A stretch of 64,000 bases of DNA from Burkholderia arboris (GCF_902499125.1 NZ_CABVPX010000018.1:62001-126000), one strand, 5' to 3'; positions 1 to 9,314 are shown, counted from the stretch's first letter. Made by a program: numbers and translations. The notes: a model not told the origin generated them from the sequence alone.

Positions 1-363
1 ATGAGCAGTGCCTACGCGTTGCCGCCGCAGTCGGTGGCGCCGGTGAAGCTGCCGCACGGCGGGCGCGGTGTCGACGGTCCGTTCTTTCCGGCCACGCGGG
101 CGGCGCCGGTGTTGCCGTCGACCGGCGCGGCGCTGCAGCAGCAGGCGCAGCAGCGCGTCGACGCACGGCTCGGCGGCAATACCGTGCTGAGCAACGGCGC
201 GGCCGTGACGAAGGCGCAGGCGCAGAGCAGCGGGCTCGGTTTCGTGTCGAAGCACTTCGACGAGATCGATGCGAAGCACACCGGACGCGTGACGATGAGC
301 GACGTACGGCAGTTCATCCAGCAGCGGCAGGTGCAGGCGCAGCAGGAACAGCAGGACGAGTGA
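1..363 (+). CDS. EF-hand-like small protein (possibly 5'-truncated)
   Basis: Function not known. The 120-residue product opens at base 1 of the window, so the true start may lie upstream. The first 75 residues are Pro/Ala/Gln-rich and low in complexity. Residues 85-108 look like one EF-hand: a helix, then the loop D90-A-K-H-T-G95-R-V-T-M-S-D101, then a second helix. The loop keeps Asp1, Gly6 and a hydrophobic residue at position 8, but has Lys at position 3 and Asp instead of Glu at position 12, so calcium binding would be weak or lost. The C-terminus is Gln-rich. No signal peptide is visible from this start. Confidence 0.6.
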   Translation: MSSAYALPPQSVAPVKLPHGGRGVDGPFFPATRAAPVLPSTGAALQQQAQQRVDARLGGNTVLSNGAAVTKAQAQSSGLGFVSKHFDEIDAKHTGRVTMSDVRQFIQQRQVQAQQEQQDE

Positions 364-428
364 CGTAGCAGGCAGCGCGGTGGCCGGTGCGATATCCGTC
401 GCATCGGCCACCGGATCGTGAGCGGGCC

Positions 429-1436
429 CTAGCCGGCCCGGTGCGCGGCGTAGCGTTTCGCCGTGGCCGACGGCAACTCGCCGAACATCGCGCGATAGTC
501 CTGCGCGAAGCTGCTCAGGTGCCAGAAGCCCCACTTGGTGGCGGCGGACGTCACGGAATCGCCGAGCCGCAGTTCGCGGCGCACGTGATTCAGCCGCACG
601 GCACGCAGATACGCAATCGGGTTGAGGTTCAACGTATCGTGGAACGCGTACTGCGCGGTACGCCGGCTGATGCCGAGCTGCACGCACAGTTCGGCGATCG
701 ACAGCGGGCAGGTCGACGCGTCCTGGAGCCGTTCCTGCACCGCGTTGACCAGCGACCAGTATTTCGTCGGGCGCGCGGCCTGCGCGCCAGCCTCCGGCGT
801 GGCGGCCGTCATCGCTTCCGAGATCGCATACAGCACGGTGCGCTCGAGCAGTTCGATCCTCTCCTGCGTCGCCACGTCGTCGATGCGCAGGCATTTCGCC
901 GCGGCGGCCAGCGTCTGGCGCAGCAGGTCGCGCAGATGGTCGGCCATCGCGGTCGCCATCGGGATCACCGGCGAATGGGTTTGCGCGCGCAGCGACGCGG
1001 CCACCGTGCGCATCGCTTCCGTCGACAGCTTCCCGGGCTCGATCTCGATATTCACGAGCACGTGCCGGTCGGGCGAATAGAACTCGAATTGCGGCTGGCT
1101 CGAGAACACGTGCAGGCTGTCGCGCCCGCTCTTCTCGCCGCACAGCCGCGCGTGGCCTTCCAGTTCCAGCGGCACGGCCACGGCGATCCGCTCCGACGGC
1201 ACCGCGCCTTGCTGCAGGATGACCTTGTCGAGGTCTTCGACGAGCAGCTTGATGCCGCCCAGCGACATGATCGACGACGAGCCATGAAACAGCCCGCCGG
1301 AGATCTGCGTGTAGTTCATGTTCCAGCCGTCGAACGACCGCGCCTGTTCCTCCACGTCGGTGAACGCGCAGAACGCGACCGTGCGCGCAAACAGCGGGTC
1401 GCCGGAGAAATCGCTCGGGTGGGCAGGCGGCGTCAT
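429..1436 (-). CDS. AraC-family regulator, EutR-like
   Basis: Transcription factor of 335 residues. The C-terminal third (about residues 228-330) is a double helix-turn-helix AraC domain: 'LGISRRTAQYAFHDTL' is the first recognition helix region and 'WGFWHLSSFAQDYRAMFGELP' matches the second. The N-terminal ~200 residues resemble the sensor half of EutR/FeaR-type regulators rather than a cupin. It is divergent from the FAD oxidase/SDR pair across 170 bp and is the obvious candidate to control it. The inducer cannot be read from sequence. The start ATG has only a weak upstream purine stretch. Confidence 0.85.
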   Translation of the reverse strand: MTPPAHPSDFSGDPLFARTVAFCAFTDVEEQARSFDGWNMNYTQISGGLFHGSSSIMSLGGIKLLVEDLDKVILQQGAVPSERIAVAVPLELEGHARLCGEKSGRDSLHVFSSQPQFEFYSPDRHVLVNIEIEPGKLSTEAMRTVAASLRAQTHSPVIPMATAMADHLRDLLRQTLAAAAKCLRIDDVATQERIELLERTVLYAISEAMTAATPEAGAQAARPTKYWSLVNAVQERLQDASTCPLSIAELCVQLGISRRTAQYAFHDTLNLNPIAYLRAVRLNHVRRELRLGDSVTSAATKWGFWHLSSFAQDYRAMFGELPSATAKRYAAHRAG

Positions 1437-1606
1437 CGGGGGCGGGAAGGGGCGGGCCGGATCGATTCATTGTAGCCGCTCGCCCGGCCGGTCAAAAAGG
1501 CCGCAACCGGCACATGCTCGTAAATACCCTTGCTTGCCGAAATCCGATAGTGAAAAGCCTGTCGACGCCCTACCTTTGGCACAAAACCAACGCTGGAGCG
1601 ACGTCG

Positions 1607-2854
1607 ATGGAACTTCCCCGTGGCGGATTCTGGAGAAACTGGGTCGGCAACCAGTCGTGCGTGGCCGCGCACCTGGCATCGCCGACCAGCGAGGCCGAGA
1701 TTGCGGAGCTGGTGCGCACCGCGACGCGCCAGGGCAAGCAGGTGCGCTGCTCGGGGTCGGGCCACTCGTTCACGCCTGTCGTGGCCACGAGCGGCTTGCT
1801 GCTGTCGCTGCAGGATTACCAGGGCATCGTCGATGTCGATCAGGCGCGCAAGCGCGTGACTGTGAAGGCCGGCACCAAGCTGAATGCGGTGACGCGCCAC
1901 CTCAAGGAGGCCGGCCTGTCGCTCGTCAACCAGGGCGACATCGATTCGCAGGCGATCGCCGGTGCGCTCGCCACCGGCACGCACGGCACGGGGACGACGC
2001 TGAGCAACCTGTCGTCGCAGGTCGTCGGGATGCGCATCGTGCGCCCGGACGGCTCGATCATGGAAGTGAGCGACGGGAAGGACCTCGATCTGCTTCATGC
2101 GACGCAGGTGAATATCGGCATGTTCGGCGTGGTGTCGGAGATGACGCTGCAGGTGACCGATGCGTTCTGGCTGCACGACCGCGTGTGGCGCGAGGACTTC
2201 GAAGCGTTGATGGAGCAGTACGACGCGCTGGCGGCGACGCACCGGCATTTCGGCTTCTTCTGGTGCCCGACGCCCGCAAGCCGCGACCTGTACTGCCTGC
2301 CCGACACCACGAAGGTGTCGAACTCGAAGAAGGACTACGACGTGTGCGAGATCAAGGTGATGGATGTCACCGACGAACGCACGTTCCACGAAGGCGAACA
2401 CGAGAAGATCGCCTACAGCTCGGAGGTGTACGCGATCCACTACGTGCCGAACTTCCACGAGCTCGAATACGCGGTGCCCGCGCAACACGGCAAGGAAGCG
2501 CTGCGCCGCGTGCGCGACCTCATCCTCACGAAACACCGCGACTGCATCTTCCCGGTCGAATACCGCTTCACGAAGGGCGATCCGGCCTGGATCAGCCCGT
2601 TCCATCGGCAGGACAGCGTGACCATTTCATGCTCCGGCGGCCCGAACGGCGTCGACTACTGGCCGTTCCTGAAGGACGTCGACGACATCCTGCGCGACTA
2701 CGACGCGCGTCCGCACTGGGGCAAGCTGCATTTCACGAACCGCGAAGACGTCGATCGCTGGTTCCCCAAAGCCGAAGCGTTCCGCGCGCTGCGCCGCAGC
2801 GTGGACCCCGAAGGCTGCTTCCTCAACGATCACCTTCGATCCCTGTTCAGCTGA
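1607..2854 (+). CDS. FAD-linked oxidase, aldonolactone/alditol oxidase family
   Basis: Probable sugar-lactone or alditol oxidase (vanillyl-alcohol-oxidase fold), 415 residues. The FAD-binding half carries 'GSGHSFTP' with His53 placed like the histidine that binds FAD covalently in D-arabinono-1,4-lactone and alditol oxidases. The C-terminal end has 'HWGK' (about 370-373), the signature of the same family. The ATG at 1607 is chosen because GGAG lies 8 bp upstream; an earlier in-frame ATG would add 31 residues unlike the family. The SDR gene follows after 33 bp, so the two are probably co-transcribed and may act on the same polyol or lactone. The substrate is not deducible. Confidence 0.85.
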   Translation: MELPRGGFWRNWVGNQSCVAAHLASPTSEAEIAELVRTATRQGKQVRCSGSGHSFTPVVATSGLLLSLQDYQGIVDVDQARKRVTVKAGTKLNAVTRHLKEAGLSLVNQGDIDSQAIAGALATGTHGTGTTLSNLSSQVVGMRIVRPDGSIMEVSDGKDLDLLHATQVNIGMFGVVSEMTLQVTDAFWLHDRVWREDFEALMEQYDALAATHRHFGFFWCPTPASRDLYCLPDTTKVSNSKKDYDVCEIKVMDVTDERTFHEGEHEKIAYSSEVYAIHYVPNFHELEYAVPAQHGKEALRRVRDLILTKHRDCIFPVEYRFTKGDPAWISPFHRQDSVTISCSGGPNGVDYWPFLKDVDDILRDYDARPHWGKLHFTNREDVDRWFPKAEAFRALRRSVDPEGCFLNDHLRSLFS

Positions 2855-2887
2855 GCATACCGAACGAACCAGACTGGAGAACGACAC

Positions 2888-3667
2888 ATGAATGTCAAGA
2901 TTGACGGCCGCCTGGCCGGCAAGGTCGCCATCGTCAGCGGCGGCGCCGGCGGATGCGGCGGCGCGGCGTCCGAACTGTTCGCCGCGCAGGGCGCGAAGGT
3001 GGCGATCGTCGACCGCGACGGCGATGCGGCCGAAACGCTCGCCGCGCGGTTGCGCGATGCGGGCCTGCAGGCGATCGGCCTCGGCGCCGACGTGTCGAAG
3101 CAGGCGGAGGTCCAGAAGGCGGTCGATGCAGCGCGCAAGCAGTACGGCAACGCGGACATCCTGTTCAATCATGCAGGCACGCTGATCGTCAAACCGTTCC
3201 TCGACATCGAGGAATCCGAATGGGACTGGTTGATGGGCGTGAACGTCAAGAGCATGTTCCTGATGACGAAGGCCGTGCTGCCGCAGATGCTGGAGAAAGG
3301 GCGCGGCAGCATCGTCTGTACGTCGTCGATCTCGGCGGTATGCGCGACGCCGGGCGAAGTGCTGTACGACGCGACCAAGGGCGCGTGCCACATGTTCGCG
3401 CGGGCGATCGCGGTCGAGTACCGCGACCGCGGGATCCGGTGCAACGCGCTGGCCCCCGGGTTCATCCGCACCCCGCACGGGATGCGCGAACTGAAGGACC
3501 TGCAGGCGATGGGTGTCGATGCGACCGAAGCGGCGATCGCGGTTCAGCAGGGCCGGTTGTGCGAGCCGTCGGAAGTCGCGGCGGCCGCGTTGTTCCTCGC
3601 GTCCGACGAATCGAGTTTCGTCAACGGCACCCACCTGTTCGTCGACAACTGTTTTTCCGCCGTCTGA
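2888..3667 (+). CDS. SDR-family oxidoreductase
   Basis: Classical short-chain dehydrogenase/reductase of 259 residues, the usual length. Seen: a nucleotide-binding turn 'SGGAGGCG' (residues 17-24, variant of TGxxxGIG), 'NHAG' near 94-97, catalytic Ser at about 147, Tyr160 and Lys164 in 'YDATK'. Asp42 after the second strand favours NAD over NADP by family rule. It lies 33 bp behind the FAD oxidase with GGAG upstream of the ATG and is followed by a strong intrinsic terminator, so the two-gene transcript ends here. Substrate unknown. Confidence 0.87.
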   Translation: MNVKIDGRLAGKVAIVSGGAGGCGGAASELFAAQGAKVAIVDRDGDAAETLAARLRDAGLQAIGLGADVSKQAEVQKAVDAARKQYGNADILFNHAGTLIVKPFLDIEESEWDWLMGVNVKSMFLMTKAVLPQMLEKGRGSIVCTSSISAVCATPGEVLYDATKGACHMFARAIAVEYRDRGIRCNALAPGFIRTPHGMRELKDLQAMGVDATEAAIAVQQGRLCEPSEVAAAALFLASDESSFVNGTHLFVDNCFSAV

Positions 3668-3730
3668 ACGCGGCGGTTCGCAAGAAGCCGAACGGCGGGC
3701 GTCACGCCTGCCGCAGATCGGCCCGTCTCG

Positions 3731-3769
3731 TCGAAGGTTCCGCAGCGATGCGAACCTTCGATTTTTTTT
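3731..3769 (+). terminator. intrinsic terminator after the SDR gene
   Basis: Perfect 10-bp stem (3731-3740 with 3752-3761) around an 11-nt loop, followed at once by eight T residues. It separates the oxidase/SDR transcript from glyA. Confidence 0.9.
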
Positions 3770-3912
3770 GTCCGCACGGCGCGGGGTGCGTCCTAGCGGA
3801 TTGTCGCAATCCTTCTATCTGAACGGTGGCGCGTCTGCTGGAATGCGAAGGCCGAATCACCCTGCAGCCGGCATCCCGCGGTCAGTCAATCACTCTCATT
3901 GGGTCCATCATC

Positions 3913-5160
3913 ATGTTCAATCGCACCACCAGCACCGTTGCCAACGTCGATCCCGAAATCTTTGCAGCGATCGAGCAGGAAAACCGCCGCCAGGAAGATC
4001 ACATCGAGCTGATCGCGTCGGAAAACTACACGAGCCCGGCCGTGATGGCCGCACAGGGCTCGCAGCTCACGAACAAGTACGCGGAAGGGTATCCGGGCAA
4101 GCGCTACTACGGCGGCTGCGAGTACGTCGACGTCGTCGAGCAGCTGGCGATCGACCGCGTGAAGCAGCTGTTCGGCGCGGAAGCGGCGAACGTGCAGCCG
4201 AACTCGGGTTCGCAGGCGAACCAGGGCGTGTTCTTCGCGATGCTGAAGCCGGGCGACACGATCATGGGGATGAGCCTCGCGCACGGTGGTCACCTGACGC
4301 ACGGCTCGCCGGTGAACATGTCGGGCAAGTGGTTCAACGTGGTGAGCTATGGCCTGAACGAGAACGAAGACATCGATTACGACGCCGCCGAGAAGCTCGC
4401 GCAGGAACACAAGCCGAAGCTGATCGTTGCGGGCGCGTCGGCGTTCTCGCTGAAGATCGATTTCGAGCGTCTGGCGAAGATCGCGAAGTCGGTGGGCGCG
4501 TACCTGATGGTGGACATGGCGCACTACGCGGGCCTGATCGCAGCGGGCGTGTACCCGAACCCGGTGCCGCACGCGGACTTCGTGACGACGACGACGCACA
4601 AGAGCCTGCGCGGCCCGCGCGGCGGCGTGATCCTGATGAAGGCGGAGTACGAGAAGCCGATCAACTCGGCGATCTTCCCGGGGATCCAGGGCGGCCCGCT
4701 GATGCACGTGATCGCGGCGAAGGCGGTGGCGTTCAAGGAAGCGCTGTCGCCGGAGTTCAAGTCGTACCAGGAGAAGGTGGTCGAGAACGCACGCGTGCTG
4801 GCTGAAACGCTGGTGAAGCGCGGCCTGCGGATCGTGTCGGGCCGTACGGAAAGCCACGTGATGCTGGTGGACCTGCGTGCAAAGCACATCACGGGCAAGG
4901 CAGCGGAAGCGGCGCTGGGCGCGGCACACATCACGGTGAACAAGAACGCGATCCCGAACGATCCGGAAAAGCCGTTCGTGACGAGCGGCGTGCGCCTCGG
5001 TTCGCCGGCGATGACGACGCGTGGCTTCGGGGTGAAGGAGGCGGAGATCGTCGGCAACCTGATCGCGGACGTGCTCGAAGCCCCGGAAGATGCGGCGACG
5101 CTCGAACGTGTGCGTGGGCAGGTCGCCGAGCTGACCAGGCGTTTCCCGGTCTACGGCTGA
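3913..5160 (+). CDS. glyA: serine hydroxymethyltransferase
   Basis: PLP enzyme interconverting serine plus tetrahydrofolate with glycine plus 5,10-methylene-THF. The product is 415 residues, exactly the usual bacterial length when read from the ATG at 3913. The PLP lysine is Lys230 in 'TTTTHKSLRGPRGG', and 'HGGHLTHG' and 'YPGKRYYGG' are hallmark motifs. Burkholderia genomes commonly carry two glyA genes. This copy stands alone, with no nrdR or ribosynthesis neighbours, and may be the secondary one (inference). About 245 bp of leader precede it after the SDR terminator; I saw no glycine-riboswitch motifs there. Confidence 0.96.
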   Translation: MFNRTTSTVANVDPEIFAAIEQENRRQEDHIELIASENYTSPAVMAAQGSQLTNKYAEGYPGKRYYGGCEYVDVVEQLAIDRVKQLFGAEAANVQPNSGSQANQGVFFAMLKPGDTIMGMSLAHGGHLTHGSPVNMSGKWFNVVSYGLNENEDIDYDAAEKLAQEHKPKLIVAGASAFSLKIDFERLAKIAKSVGAYLMVDMAHYAGLIAAGVYPNPVPHADFVTTTTHKSLRGPRGGVILMKAEYEKPINSAIFPGIQGGPLMHVIAAKAVAFKEALSPEFKSYQEKVVENARVLAETLVKRGLRIVSGRTESHVMLVDLRAKHITGKAAEAALGAAHITVNKNAIPNDPEKPFVTSGVRLGSPAMTTRGFGVKEAEIVGNLIADVLEAPEDAATLERVRGQVAELTRRFPVYG

Positions 5161-5219
5161 CAGACGCGAGGGTCGACCGTCGCGGGGCGGTTGAATCCCG
5201 TCGTGACCCGTCGACATAA

Positions 5220-5259
5220 AAAAACCGACTCGCGGCATCGTGCCGGCGAGTCGGTTTTT
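5220..5259. terminator. bidirectional terminator between glyA and permease
   Basis: A 14-nt perfect inverted repeat (5220-5233 with 5246-5259). It has A-rich and T-rich ends, so it forms an intrinsic terminator on both strands between the convergent genes. Confidence 0.92.
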
Positions 5260-5278
5260 GAGTTTGCCTGGAGACGCT

Positions 5279-6811
5279 TCAGACGGACGGATCGACGTTC
5301 GCCTCGAGTTCGCGGATGCGGTCGAGATTGCGCGTGTCCTTCAGCACCGGAGGCCCCGCGAACGTGTTGCGCACGCCGAAGCCGTACCAGATCACCATCA
5401 GCACCACGACGAAGCCGACCAGCACGTACAGCACCTTTTCGTTCGGCGGCTGGATGCCGACATACGCGAGCACACAGGCGCCGACCAGTGCGAGCAGCGC
5501 GCACGGCTTCGACCAGATCCCCAGCCGGAACGGGCCCTTGTCGGTCCACGAGCGGCCTTCGGCCAGCATCCCGGAGCCGATCGGCATCGCGTACGAGATG
5601 AACAGGAACACCGCGCTGCCGGCGCTCAGTACCGAGAACGCATCGCCATACAGCGTGACGACGATCGCGAGCACCGCACACGTCCAGATTGCGGGCCCGG
5701 GTGTCCGGTGGGCCGGGTTCACGCTGCGCAGCAGCTTCGACGCCGGCAGCCCGCCGTCGCGTGCGAATGCATACATCATCCGCGACGTCGACATGATCGC
5801 CGCGAGCCCGCACACGTAGTTGATGAAGAACATCGCGATTTCGAGGGTCACCCGCAGCGTCTTCGGAATCGGCGCGAGGATCGCTTCGAAGAAGCCGGTG
5901 CCCTGCTTCATGCTGGCAGTCAGGTCGGGCATCACCAGTACGAACGCGCATACCATCACGTAGCCGAACACCGCGGACCAGAACACCGACCCGATGATGC
6001 CGCGCGGCACGTTCCTGGCGGCGTCGTGCGTCTCTTCCGACGTATGCGCGGACGCGTCGAAGCCGGTGATCGTGTAGGTCACCAGCAGCAGGCCGGACAG
6101 GAACGCGAGCGGGGTCGTCTGCTTCGGCCATGCGCCGCCGTCGACGCCGGTGAAGTTGGTGAAGGTGACCAGCCGGTGCGCGTCGAACGCGACGGGCGAG
6201 TAGTAGAGCAGCGACACCACCAGCGCGATCGTCACGACGAAGATCAGGTAGCCCGACAGGTCGGTGATCTTGCTCGCGATCTTGATGCCGCGCGCGTTCA
6301 GGATCGCCTGCGAGATCGTGATGACCGCGATGAACGCGGTTTGATGCCACCACGTCAGGCTGTCCGGACTGACGCCGAACATCGGCGCGATCAGCGTCTT
6401 GAAGAACGGATCGTAGGTGCCGAAATTGATCGCGGCGATCACGAAGATCAGGCCGATCAGGTTGAGCCACGCGGTCATCCACCCCCATTTCTTCCCGCCG
6501 AGGATCGCGCCCCAGTGATAGAGGCCGCCGGCCGTCGGAAACGCGGACGCGATTTGCGACATCGACACGGCGACGATCAGCGCAAACAGCGAGCCCAGCG
6601 GCCAGCCGAGGCCGATCGATGCGCCGCCGGCGGCGGAAAACGCGAGCTGGAACGCGGTAATGCCGCCCGACAGGATGCAGATCACCGAAAACGACACGGC
6701 GAAGTTCGAGAAACCGCTCATACGTCTCGACAGTTCCTGCGCATAGCCCATCTTGTGCAGCAGGCTCACGTCACTGTCGGTGCCTGAATCAGGCTGGAAT
6801 CTTGCATCCAT
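5279..6811 (-). CDS. APC-superfamily amino-acid permease
   Basis: Inner-membrane amino-acid transporter, 510 residues, with about 12 hydrophobic segments beginning near residue 37. The N-terminal stretch 'LSRRMSGFSNFAVSFSVICI' and the glycine-rich first helix 'GGITAF' are typical of the amino-acid/choline or GABA permease branch of the APC superfamily. It converges on glyA and shares its bidirectional terminator. The 264-bp upstream stretch (6812-7075) separates it from the GlxA-type regulator read on the same strand. Specific substrate unknown; GABA or another small amine-bearing amino acid is the family guess. Confidence 0.85.
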   Translation of the reverse strand: MDARFQPDSGTDSDVSLLHKMGYAQELSRRMSGFSNFAVSFSVICILSGGITAFQLAFSAAGGASIGLGWPLGSLFALIVAVSMSQIASAFPTAGGLYHWGAILGGKKWGWMTAWLNLIGLIFVIAAINFGTYDPFFKTLIAPMFGVSPDSLTWWHQTAFIAVITISQAILNARGIKIASKITDLSGYLIFVVTIALVVSLLYYSPVAFDAHRLVTFTNFTGVDGGAWPKQTTPLAFLSGLLLVTYTITGFDASAHTSEETHDAARNVPRGIIGSVFWSAVFGYVMVCAFVLVMPDLTASMKQGTGFFEAILAPIPKTLRVTLEIAMFFINYVCGLAAIMSTSRMMYAFARDGGLPASKLLRSVNPAHRTPGPAIWTCAVLAIVVTLYGDAFSVLSAGSAVFLFISYAMPIGSGMLAEGRSWTDKGPFRLGIWSKPCALLALVGACVLAYVGIQPPNEKVLYVLVGFVVVLMVIWYGFGVRNTFAGPPVLKDTRNLDRIRELEANVDPSV

Positions 6812-7075
6812 AGTCGCTCCGTCACGAATGTCCTGCGTGGCAGGACCGTCATCGCCGCCCGGGCCTCATGCCGCGACCCGCTCCTGGGATTCGTCGGCGG
6901 CACGCGATGCCGTGCTCGAACGGCCATCGCTTTCCATTCCGATGCGTGAACGGTATGAAATCAAATCTCCCGGCTCTATCAGATTTCGGCAACGTAGTGA
7001 AAATCCGGAGGCGTGCCCTGTTTCAGGGCAAGTCCGCCCGCATTTCATCCTGAACGCGGGATGAATCGGGGCGGC

Positions 7076-8086
7076 CTATTCCGTCTTCCGCTTGTCGCTT
7101 CGAGGTCCGAAGCGCGCGCGATAGTCGCGCGGCGTGGCGCCGACGCGTTTCGCGAAGGCACGCTGCAACGCGTCCACGCTGCCGAATCCCGAACGTTCCG
7201 CGATCCGTTCAAGCGGCCAGTCGGCCCGCTCCAGCAGTGCCTTCGCGCGCTCGACGCGCGCTGCAAGCACGTACTGCGCAGGCGACAGTCCGGTCTCCCT
7301 GAGGAAATTGCGCGCAAACGTCCGTTCGCTCATGTGCATGCGGGCGGCCAGTGCAGTGACGCCGAGGTCGCCGGCCGGATTGTCTGCGATGTCGGTGAGC
7401 AGCGCGCGCATGCGGGGTGTCGCACCGGCCTGGAGGTCGAGCCCGACGCTGAACTGCGCCTGTCCGCCGGGACGGTGCATGAACAGCACGAGTTCGCGTG
7501 CGACCGCAAGTGCGGTCGGTGCGCCGCAGTCTGCCTCGACGAGTGCGAGGCACAGATCGATGCCGGCCGTCACGCCGGCCGATGTATGGAACGGCGGATC
7601 GCTCACGTAGATCGCGTCCGGTTCGATCCGCGCATCGGGGCAGCGCGCCTGTAGCGTCGCGCACTGGTTCCAGTGCGTGGTCGCGCGCTTGCCGTCCAGC
7701 CATCCGCCCGCGGCGAGCACGAACGCGCCCGTGCAGATGCTCGCGATTCGGCGCGTGTCCGCGATCCGCGTGCGCAACCACGGCAGCACGCCGGCTTCCG
7801 ACGCGGCGTGTCGCAGCGCCGCTTCATTGCCGCCGGCAACGATGATCGTGTCGATCCGCCCCGGCAGTGCCGCGAGCGCGGCCGTGCCGGCGAGGCGCAG
7901 GCCCGCGTGCGTGACGAGGTCATTTCCGTGTTGCGTCGCGAGTGTGAGGCGGTACGGCACGGCATGGTCGGACAGGTAACGGTTCGCGACCGCGAACACT
8001 TCCATCGGGCCCGTGATATCGAGCGACTGGACGCCTTCGAAGCCGACGACAACGATGTCGCGTGCCGGGCAGGTTGACTGGGACAT
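7076..8086 (-). CDS. GlxA-type AraC regulator with DJ-1/PfpI sensor domain
   Basis: Transcription factor of 336 residues. Residues ~9-190 form a DJ-1/PfpI (class I glutamine-amidotransferase-like) domain with nucleophile-elbow 'SICTGAF' (Cys118) and 'ATTHW' (His138). Residues ~230-325 form an AraC double helix-turn-helix ('MHMSERTFARNFLRETGLSP', 'SGFGSVDALQRAF'). The start at 8086 is taken because homologous regulators begin just before the first beta strand; the open frame runs further upstream but is incompatible with the divergent gene. Its partner is the exported DJ-1 protein across an 88-bp divergent promoter with two 21-bp-spaced half-sites. Confidence 0.88.
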   Translation of the reverse strand: MSQSTCPARDIVVVGFEGVQSLDITGPMEVFAVANRYLSDHAVPYRLTLATQHGNDLVTHAGLRLAGTAALAALPGRIDTIIVAGGNEAALRHAASEAGVLPWLRTRIADTRRIASICTGAFVLAAGGWLDGKRATTHWNQCATLQARCPDARIEPDAIYVSDPPFHTSAGVTAGIDLCLALVEADCGAPTALAVARELVLFMHRPGGQAQFSVGLDLQAGATPRMRALLTDIADNPAGDLGVTALAARMHMSERTFARNFLRETGLSPAQYVLAARVERAKALLERADWPLERIAERSGFGSVDALQRAFAKRVGATPRDYRARFGPRSDKRKTE

Positions 8087-8108
8087 GGCGGAAAGTGCGG
8101 TGGAGTTG

Positions 8109-8136
8109 TCCTTGTGACCGCAAGCATGATCCTTGT
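8109..8136. promoter_or_regulatory. tandem AraC-type half-sites
   Basis: The heptamer TCCTTGT occurs at 8109-8115 and again at 8130-8136 in the same orientation. Start-to-start spacing is exactly 21 bp, two helical turns, which is the classical geometry for an AraC-family activator. They lie in the divergent intergenic region. Confidence 0.6.
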
Positions 8137-8174
8137 AATTTTCCGGACGTGCAATCGACTGATGCGAGGGGACG

Positions 8175-9275
8175 ATGCGGGTACGGAAGACAGGCGGGGC
8201 AGTGTTGTTCGTGTGCGGGCTGCTGGGCGCTTGGGGATCGGGGCGGCCGGTGCAGGCACTGGCAGAGGACACGCCTCCAGTCGCGCAAGCGTTGACGATG
8301 AGTGTGCCAAAGTCGGGCCGCACGCGGCCGCTCGTTGCAATCGTTGCAGACAACGCCGGAACTGAAACAACCGATTTCATCGTTCCGTACGCGATTCTGA
8401 AGGCGTCCGGTGCGGTCGACGTGGTCGCCGTGTCGGCCGACGAGGGCGAGGTCGAGCTGATGCCCGCGCTGCGCATGCTGGCAGACACCGCGTTCGACCG
8501 GTTTGACGCCACGGTTCCCGCGGGGGCGGATGTCGTGATCGTGCCTGCGATGCATCGTGCCGACCGGCCGGCGGTGCTGGCCTGGCTGCGCAAGCAGGCG
8601 GCTGCCGGCGCGACGATGGTGGCGATCTGCGATGGTGCCGAAGTCCTCGCGAACGCGGGCTTGCTGCGGCATCGCACGGCGACGTCCCACTGGTATTCGC
8701 GCGAACGACTGCGTCGCCGCTTTACCGATACGACGTGGGTTGATGATCGCCGCTACGTGATGGACGGTAACGTCATGACGACGACCGGCGTGTCGGCGTC
8801 GATTCCCGCTTCGCTGGCGTTGGTGAATGCGCTGGTCGGGCCGGCAGCGGCACGCGAGACGGCGCAGAGCGTCGGCGCGCAGGCATGGAGCGACGTTCAC
8901 GCCGGTAGCCGATACGCATTGACCACGCGTACGGTGGCGATGGCGTTGATGAACCGCCTCGCGTTCTGGCGGCACGAGACGTTCGAACTTCCGGTCGAAA
9001 ACGGGTTCGACGAGCTTCCTGTTGCGTTGACCGCCGATGCGTGGGCGCGGACCTGGCGCAGTGACGTCGTCGCGACGGCAGACGCGCGCGTGATCGAGTC
9101 GAGGCACGGGCTGCGCTTGCTGGCGCAGCCGGTGAATGACCGGCACGAGCACGTGGCGATGCCGGCCGGCCGCCATGGCGAATCGGTGCTTCCCGGTGTG
9201 CTCGGAGACATCGCGGCACGCTACGGCGACGCGACATCAGGTTGGGTCGCGCTGCAACTGGAGTATCCGAAGTAG
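8175..9275 (+). CDS. exported DJ-1/PfpI-family protein
   Basis: Probable periplasmic protein, 366 residues. A basic start and hydrophobic run (residues 3-30, ending 'VQALA') look like a signal peptide. Residues ~52-200 are a DJ-1/PfpI domain with 'AICDGAEVLA' (Cys152) and 'ATSHW' (His172), the same elements as in the neighbouring regulator. The last ~150 residues have no recognised domain. Proteins of this architecture are annotated only as DJ-1/PfpI family; a hydrolase, glyoxalase-like or amidotransferase-like activity is possible. It is divergent from the GlxA-type gene and probably its target. Confidence 0.75.
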   Translation: MRVRKTGGAVLFVCGLLGAWGSGRPVQALAEDTPPVAQALTMSVPKSGRTRPLVAIVADNAGTETTDFIVPYAILKASGAVDVVAVSADEGEVELMPALRMLADTAFDRFDATVPAGADVVIVPAMHRADRPAVLAWLRKQAAAGATMVAICDGAEVLANAGLLRHRTATSHWYSRERLRRRFTDTTWVDDRRYVMDGNVMTTTGVSASIPASLALVNALVGPAAARETAQSVGAQAWSDVHAGSRYALTTRTVAMALMNRLAFWRHETFELPVENGFDELPVALTADAWARTWRSDVVATADARVIESRHGLRLLAQPVNDRHEHVAMPAGRHGESVLPGVLGDIAARYGDATSGWVALQLEYPK

Positions 9276-9314
9276 CGGCTGTCGTGCGGGGAATGCTGGC
9301 CATGCACGCCGCGC

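Noticed and set aside
3770..3912. Glycine or other riboswitch before glyA
   Set aside because: No paired glycine-aptamer signatures or expression-platform hairpin seen in the leader.
5240..6787. Long plus-strand frame opposite the amino-acid permease
   Set aside because: Composition (Arg, His, Asp, Gln) is typical of an antisense frame and shows no domain.
7015..7065. Two short hairpins (7015-7029 and 7044-7065) downstream of the GlxA-type gene as terminators
   Set aside because: Stems of 6-7 bp without a U-run on either strand; not supported as terminators.
7076..8677. GlxA-type gene starting at 8677 (533 codons)
   Set aside because: The extension reads through the exported DJ-1 gene on the other strand and is Ser/Thr/Arg-rich. 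The real domain begins at 8086.
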